From: Emticicia fluvialis
Lineage (GTDB): Bacteria > Bacteroidota > Bacteroidia > Cytophagales > Spirosomataceae
Length of the DNA: 64,000 nt
Assembly: GCF_024793945.1 (NCBI RefSeq)
Contig: NZ_JANUSD010000005.1
Span: forward strand, 1-64,000
Direction of reading: 5' to 3'
A program made the translations under genes and the position numbers. The first letter of the stretch is position 1. The number at the start of each line of letters is the position of its first letter. The notes beneath the pieces were generated by a model, which saw only the letters and a program-made list of their open reading frames with translations, was not told the DNA's origin and ran no database searches. Shown piece by piece: positions 60,832 through 64,000 of the stretch.

Positions 60832-60953
60832 TGTGGATAATGTGGATAAAAATGTGAATAAGCCTGAATACTTTATCAGATATATCGAGAAATTAAGTCT
60901 AACTGGTGTGAATCGTTAAAGTTTATCAGTAAAATGTGGATAAGTTATCAACA
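60832..60953. other. DnaA-box cluster, candidate right arm of oriC
   Basis: Three perfect TGTGGATAA boxes (60832-60840, directly abutted by 60841-60849, and 60935-60943), TGTGAATAA at 60853-60861, and TTATCAACA at 60945-60953 (one mismatch) facing the last box across one base. It is the densest DnaA-box group in the window and is 70 bases beyond an AT-rich stretch. The whole 728-base gap 60620-61347 otherwise holds only the TPR terminator, AT-rich sequence (ATTAATTAATAATTAAT near 61139) and the accD promoter. Confidence 0.78.
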
Positions 60954-61291
60954 GTTGTTAATAAACTGGCTTTTTTTGAGGAAAACACTAATATTAAATA
61001 GGGTCTAAATCTAAATTTTGAATTCCGGAAAATACAAAAGAGAGTGAAGCAAGGGTAAATGCAGGGGTAGGAGTATTGAATTTCTCAGCAGGGTGTATAT
61101 AAACAAACGTGGTATTTATAGATACAAGGGGGCAGTTCATTAATTAATAATTAATCGGCAACATTATAATTTTTCGGGTAGCTAAGGGCCTGAAATGAGC
61201 ATATTTTGTACAAATTTGAAGCTGCTAACCATCTCAAACCCGGCTTTTGGATTAAAAATATGAGCTGAGTCATAAAAATTTAAGTAAAAAG

Positions 61292-61324
61292 GTTGAAATG
61301 AAAACCTAAGATTATTTACCTTTG
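61292..61324 (+). promoter_or_regulatory. Promoter of accD
   Basis: GTTG (61292-61295), a 21-base spacer and TACCTTTG (61317-61324) fit the -33/-7 pattern. The leader to the ATG at 61348 is about 15-20 bases. Confidence 0.65.
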
Positions 61325-61347
61325 ACCCCTCAAAATGATTTTCACAT

Positions 61348-62190
61348 ATGTCTTGGTTTAAGCGAACTGTCAAAGGGATTCAGACACCAACCGAAATGAA
61401 GCGTGAAGCTCCTGATGGGTTGTGGTATCAATGTCCGAATTGCAAGAAAGTAATGCATACACGTGAGCATAAAAACAATGCTTTTACTTGTATTCATTGT
61501 AATTACCACGAAAAAATCGGCTCAGAGGCCTATTTCAATATATTATTTGACGAAGGAGTTTACACAGAACTGGATGCCAATTTGCGCTCTGGTGACCCAC
61601 TTCATTTTGTAGACACAAAGCCTTATCCGGATAGAATCCGTTCTACTGAGAAAAAAACCGGCTTAAAAGACGCGGCTCGTACTGCCCACGGTAAAATGGA
61701 AGGTATTGATATTGTAATTACCTGTATGGATTTCGGTTTCATCGGTGGTTCAATGGGGTCGGTAGTAGGCGAGAAAATAGCCAGAGCCATAGAATATGCC
61801 TTGAAAAACAAAGTGCCGTTTCTTATGATTTCACGCTCTGGCGGTGCCAGAATGATGGAAGCAGGCTTTTCTTTAATGCAAATGGCCAAAACATCAGCCC
61901 GTCTGGCGCAATTGGCAGAGGCAGGTATTCCATATATTTCGCTTTTAACAGACCCAACAACCGGTGGTGTAACTGCTTCTTATGCCATGCTGGGCGATTT
62001 CAATATATCTGAACCACAGGCCCTTATCGGTTTTGCGGGCCCTCGGGTAATTAAAGAAACAATTGGTAAAGAATTACCGAAAGGCTTCCAGACAGCCGAA
62101 TTCGTTCTTGATCACGGTTTCCTTGATTTCATTGTCGACAGAAAAGATTTAAAAGATAAGCTGGCAAGTTTATTAAAAATGCTTGCTTAA
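61348..62190 (+). CDS. accD: Acetyl-CoA carboxylase carboxyltransferase subunit beta
   Basis: AccD is the zinc-containing beta subunit of the carboxyltransferase that makes malonyl-CoA for fatty acids. The 280-residue product has the N-terminal zinc ribbon C29-P-N-C32 and C48-I-H-C51, then the crotonase-like core 'GIDIVITCMDFGFIGGSMGSVVGEKIARA' (FIGGSMGSVVGEK), 'RSGGARMMEAGFSLMQM', 'LLTDPTTGGVTASYAMLGD' and 'GFAGPRVIKETIG'. It stands alone with its own promoter; accA is not adjacent. The radical SAM gene follows 46 bases after its stop. Confidence 0.96.
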   Translation: MSWFKRTVKGIQTPTEMKREAPDGLWYQCPNCKKVMHTREHKNNAFTCIHCNYHEKIGSEAYFNILFDEGVYTELDANLRSGDPLHFVDTKPYPDRIRSTEKKTGLKDAARTAHGKMEGIDIVITCMDFGFIGGSMGSVVGEKIARAIEYALKNKVPFLMISRSGGARMMEAGFSLMQMAKTSARLAQLAEAGIPYISLLTDPTTGGVTASYAMLGDFNISEPQALIGFAGPRVIKETIGKELPKGFQTAEFVLDHGFLDFIVDRKDLKDKLASLLKMLA

Positions 62191-62236
62191 ATGCCATCTG
62201 GGGTAAAATCATACTTATCAACCACCAACTAAAAGT

Positions 62237-63214
62237 ATGAGACTTATCAAGCATCCTGTATTGTGCAATTATTACCTTACCTATAGGTGTAATGCTACCT
62301 GTAGTTTTTGCGATATATGGGAGAAACCCTCACCCTACATTTCAATTGATAACTTCAGAGAAAACCTGAGAGACCTGAAACGATTGGGGGTAAAAGTTAT
62401 TGACTTTACAGGGGGCGAACCTCTGCTGCACCGCGATTTAGATATACTGCTACTGGAAGCCAAAAAAGCAGGCATGATTACAACCGTAACTACCAATTGC
62501 CTGTTGTATCCTAAGTATGCCGAACGCCTCAAAGGCAGGATAGATATGCTTCATTTTTCACTTGATTCGCCTGTTGAAGAAGAACACAATTTGTCCAGAG
62601 GTGTAAAGTGTTTCGACAAAGTGATGGAATCAATTGAAATTGCGAAACAAATAGGTGAAAGACCCGATATTCTCTTCACAGTTTTTGAGCAGAATATTGA
62701 TAAAATAGAACAGGTATGGAAAGATATTATCATGCCCAATAACTTGGTGCTGATACTGAATCCGGTGTTTGATTACAATAATGTTGAAACCGGAGGGGGC
62801 CTGTCAGAACAAACCTTAGAGAAACTTTTATGGTGGGGCAGGCAAAAAAATGTTTACCTCAATGAGGCCTTCATCAGCCTTCGCAGAAACGGCGGTAACC
62901 ATACAGACAACCCCATCTGCAAGGCAGCATCAACCACGCTCGTAATATCGCCTGAAAACAAACTTGTTTTACCGTGTTATCATTTGGGCACAAAAAGTTT
63001 TAGTATAGATAATAATCTCTACGAATTATATAAATCGGCAGAAGTACAGGAAATTGTTGCGCTGGAAGGTAAACTAAAAGAATGCGAAGGCTGCGTTATA
63101 AATTGCTATATGCAGCCATCATTTGCTGTTGAGATAAACAAGTACTTCTGGAAAGCCCTGCCAAGTACTCTTAAATACAATTACATTAAGAGTACCTGGA
63201 AACAGCTACTATAA
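62237..63214 (+). CDS. Radical SAM protein with SPASM-like C-terminal cysteines
   Basis: The 325-residue enzyme has the SAM cluster motif C18-N-A-T-C22-S-F-C25, 'DFTGGEPLLHRDLDILLLEAKKAG', and 'HFSLDSPVEEEHNLSRG'. The C-terminus (about 235-305) has further cysteines ('NPICKAAS', 'VLPCYHLG', 'CEGCVINCYM') that could bind auxiliary Fe-S clusters, as in SPASM/Twitch enzymes. No peptide substrate gene or partner lies nearby, so the reaction is unknown. It could be co-transcribed with accD. Other radical SAM branches (for example lipid- or sugar-modifying) fit equally well. Confidence 0.8.
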   Translation: MRLIKHPVLCNYYLTYRCNATCSFCDIWEKPSPYISIDNFRENLRDLKRLGVKVIDFTGGEPLLHRDLDILLLEAKKAGMITTVTTNCLLYPKYAERLKGRIDMLHFSLDSPVEEEHNLSRGVKCFDKVMESIEIAKQIGERPDILFTVFEQNIDKIEQVWKDIIMPNNLVLILNPVFDYNNVETGGGLSEQTLEKLLWWGRQKNVYLNEAFISLRRNGGNHTDNPICKAASTTLVISPENKLVLPCYHLGTKSFSIDNNLYELYKSAEVQEIVALEGKLKECEGCVINCYMQPSFAVEINKYFWKALPSTLKYNYIKSTWKQLL

Positions 63215-63218
63215 GTTT

Positions 63219-63503
63219 TTATACCTTAGATAAGAAAAACAATTCGGCGGGCGCTGCCAGCAAATCTTCGGCTTTGGCAGAAAACTCAGCAATATGAACA
63301 TTGGCCAGATGGTTTTCAAGACTCTCTTTGTCTGTCCAGTTTTCATAAAAGAAAAATAGTTTGGGGTCGTCGTTGCTTTGGTGCAGCACATAATCAATAC
63401 AACCGTCTTCTTTCAGGGTAGGGGCAACCAATGCGTGCAAAGCGCTTTTGGCTTCTTCAATTTTTTCTTCTTTTACTAAAATCTTGGCAATTACAGTAAG
63501 CAT
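63219..63503 (-). CDS. Antibiotic biosynthesis monooxygenase (ABM) domain protein
   Basis: From the ATG at 63503 the product has 94 residues, the size of single-domain YgiN-type ABM proteins. It has 'LTVIAKILVKEEKIEEAKSALHALVAPTLKEDGCIDYVLHQSNDDP' (cores IAKILVKEEK, EDGCIDYVLHQS), then 'FFFYENWTDKESLENHLANVHI' (ENWTDKESLENHL) and 'EFSAKAEDLLAAP'. ABM domains are small dimeric ferredoxin-like proteins; relatives oxidise quinols. The substrate is unknown. An upstream start 12 codons earlier lies outside the family N-terminus. Its end is 4 bases from the end of the convergent radical SAM gene. Confidence 0.85.
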   Translation of the reverse strand: MLTVIAKILVKEEKIEEAKSALHALVAPTLKEDGCIDYVLHQSNDDPKLFFFYENWTDKESLENHLANVHIAEFSAKAEDLLAAPAELFFLSKV

Positions 63504-63536
63504 ATAAAAAATATGTTGATGGCACAAACAGAGTTT

Positions 63537-63544
63537 CAAAAATA
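63537..63544 (-). promoter_or_regulatory. Putative -7 promoter element for the ABM gene
   Basis: On the minus strand TATTTTTG matches TAnnTTTG about 34 bases before the ABM start codon. No -33 TTTG at the right spacing. Confidence 0.4.
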
Positions 63545-63612
63545 GAAATTTATTCTTTCGGAAGAAGGGTTTTTGTCATAAATTAAAAAATAACTTCCTT
63601 ACTATTGCAAAC

Positions 63613-63643
63613 TTTGACAATCAATTCAAAAAAACTAATTTTA
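63613..63643 (+). promoter_or_regulatory. Putative promoter of the SGNH hydrolase
   Basis: TTTG (63613-63616), a 19-base spacer and TAATTTTA (63636-63643, seven of eight to the -7 consensus). It is about 42 bases before the start codon. Confidence 0.5.
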
Positions 63644-63684
63644 GCCGGATAAAAATAATTAACAGATTCAACCTTAAAAAAAGA

Positions 63685-64000
63685 ATGAAAAACACCCTGA
63701 AATTTCTCTCTATTCTATTTCTGTCAATACTTATGTTTTCAATGAAACAGGATAAACCCACCAAAGTAATTTTCTTTGGTGACTCCATCACGCAAGCAGG
63801 CATCGGACCCGGCGGATACATCACCAAAATGAAAGAAATGCTTGAAAAACAAGGCATAAAAAGCAAATATCAACTGATAGGCGCCGGTATAGGAGGCAAT
63901 AAAGTTTATGATTTGTTTTTGCGTATGGAAGATGACGTACTGGCGCAAAACCCCGACGTGGTAGTTATTTATATTGGCGTAAATGATGTATGGCACAAAA
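63685..64000 (+). CDS. SGNH/GDSL hydrolase, 3' end outside window
   Basis: The gene starts with the ATG at 63685 and runs open to the window edge (105 residues seen). It has a short hydrophobic signal-like N-terminus ('LKFLSILFLSILMFSM') and the SGNH hydrolase blocks: the nucleophile serine in 'VIFFGDSITQAGIGPGGY', the glycine block 'LIGAGIGGN', and 'VVVIYIGVNDVWHK', which carries the block III asparagine. The final histidine block lies beyond the window. It is probably an exported esterase or deacetylase; such enzymes often act on polysaccharides in Bacteroidota. It is divergent from the ABM gene. Confidence 0.88.
   Translation, partial: MKNTLKFLSILFLSILMFSMKQDKPTKVIFFGDSITQAGIGPGGYITKMKEMLEKQGIKSKYQLIGAGIGGNKVYDLFLRMEDDVLAQNPDVVVIYIGVNDVWHK

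Noticed and set aside
58414..60953. TGTGGATAA clusters as a transcription-factor operator set instead of an origin
   Set aside because: Possible but less likely: the boxes match DnaA rather than a typical dyad operator, occur in both orientations on both sides of one gene, and lie near parS and mnmG.
1..64000. tRNA genes, rRNA, CRISPR arrays, prophage or integrative element
   Set aside because: All gaps longer than 150 bases were read for cloverleaf-type elements, regular spacer-repeat structure and integrase or phage genes; none was seen.

Overview
The window looks like a chromosomal segment of a Bacteroidota bacterium, most probably a member of the Cytophagales. Evidence: type IX secretion and gliding proteins (GldJ-like lipoprotein, PorP/SprF-like protein, a CHU_C-type C-terminus, a 'YPNPF' T9SS sorting domain), Bacteroidota-specific families (DUF4175, DUF2911, an 80-residue ATP synthase epsilon, atpDC split from the other ATP synthase genes), and at least 19 gene-upstream matches to the Bacteroidota promoter element TAnnTTTG. 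No rRNA, tRNA, CRISPR array or prophage was seen.

Layout. 0-0.4 kb: relic of a REP-associated tyrosine transposase (RAYT) and a 22-bp palindrome. 0.4-2.6 kb: murE and an OmpH/Skp chaperone. 2.7-7.9 kb: minus-strand leucine operon leuC-leuD-leuA-leuB, with a small GxxExxY gene bounded by inverted repeats between leuA and leuB, and an intact RAYT gene directly upstream of leuC. 8.6-11 kb: an MlaE/MlaF-like lipid ABC transporter in an apparent operon with an AraC-type regulator. 11-16.2 kb: SDR, pdhA, an isolated rpsJ, recF, a sugar transporter. 16.4-21.5 kb: atpDC, moaA, cyclophilin, a DsbD-like protein. 21.5-29.6 kb: aat, YwqK-like and DUF2911 secreted proteins, a LolD-like ATPase, a large membrane-TPR protein, psd, yraN, ruvB. 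29.7-40.6 kb: cell-surface region with a PKD/CHU_C protein divergent from a PorP/SprF-like protein, an amino-acid permease, a possible GT-C glycosyltransferase, a T9SS-exported TIM-barrel protein and a small membrane protein. 40.9-51 kb: housekeeping and repair genes (aminotransferase, msrA, ppk2, mfd, gldJ, comF, exonuclease III). 51-64 kb: DUF4175, mnmG, an Ig-like lipoprotein, a TPR protein, accD, a radical SAM protein, an ABM monooxygenase and the start of an SGNH hydrolase.

The most interesting structure is in the last 10 kb. Two parS-like ParB sites lie just upstream of mnmG, and two clusters of DnaA-box-like sequences (TGTGGATAA and relatives) flank the TPR gene at 58.8-60.6 kb. Together they look like a bipartite chromosomal replication origin with its partition site. 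The second theme is small mobile DNA: RAYT gene and relic, REP-like palindromes (one inside a reading frame), and the inverted-repeat-bounded GxxExxY unit.

Many start codons were moved inward from the longest reading frame. The reasons were family N-termini, signal peptides, or a promoter -7 element that overlaps the upstream alternative start. No search or computation could be run; family names rest on motifs and general resemblance.
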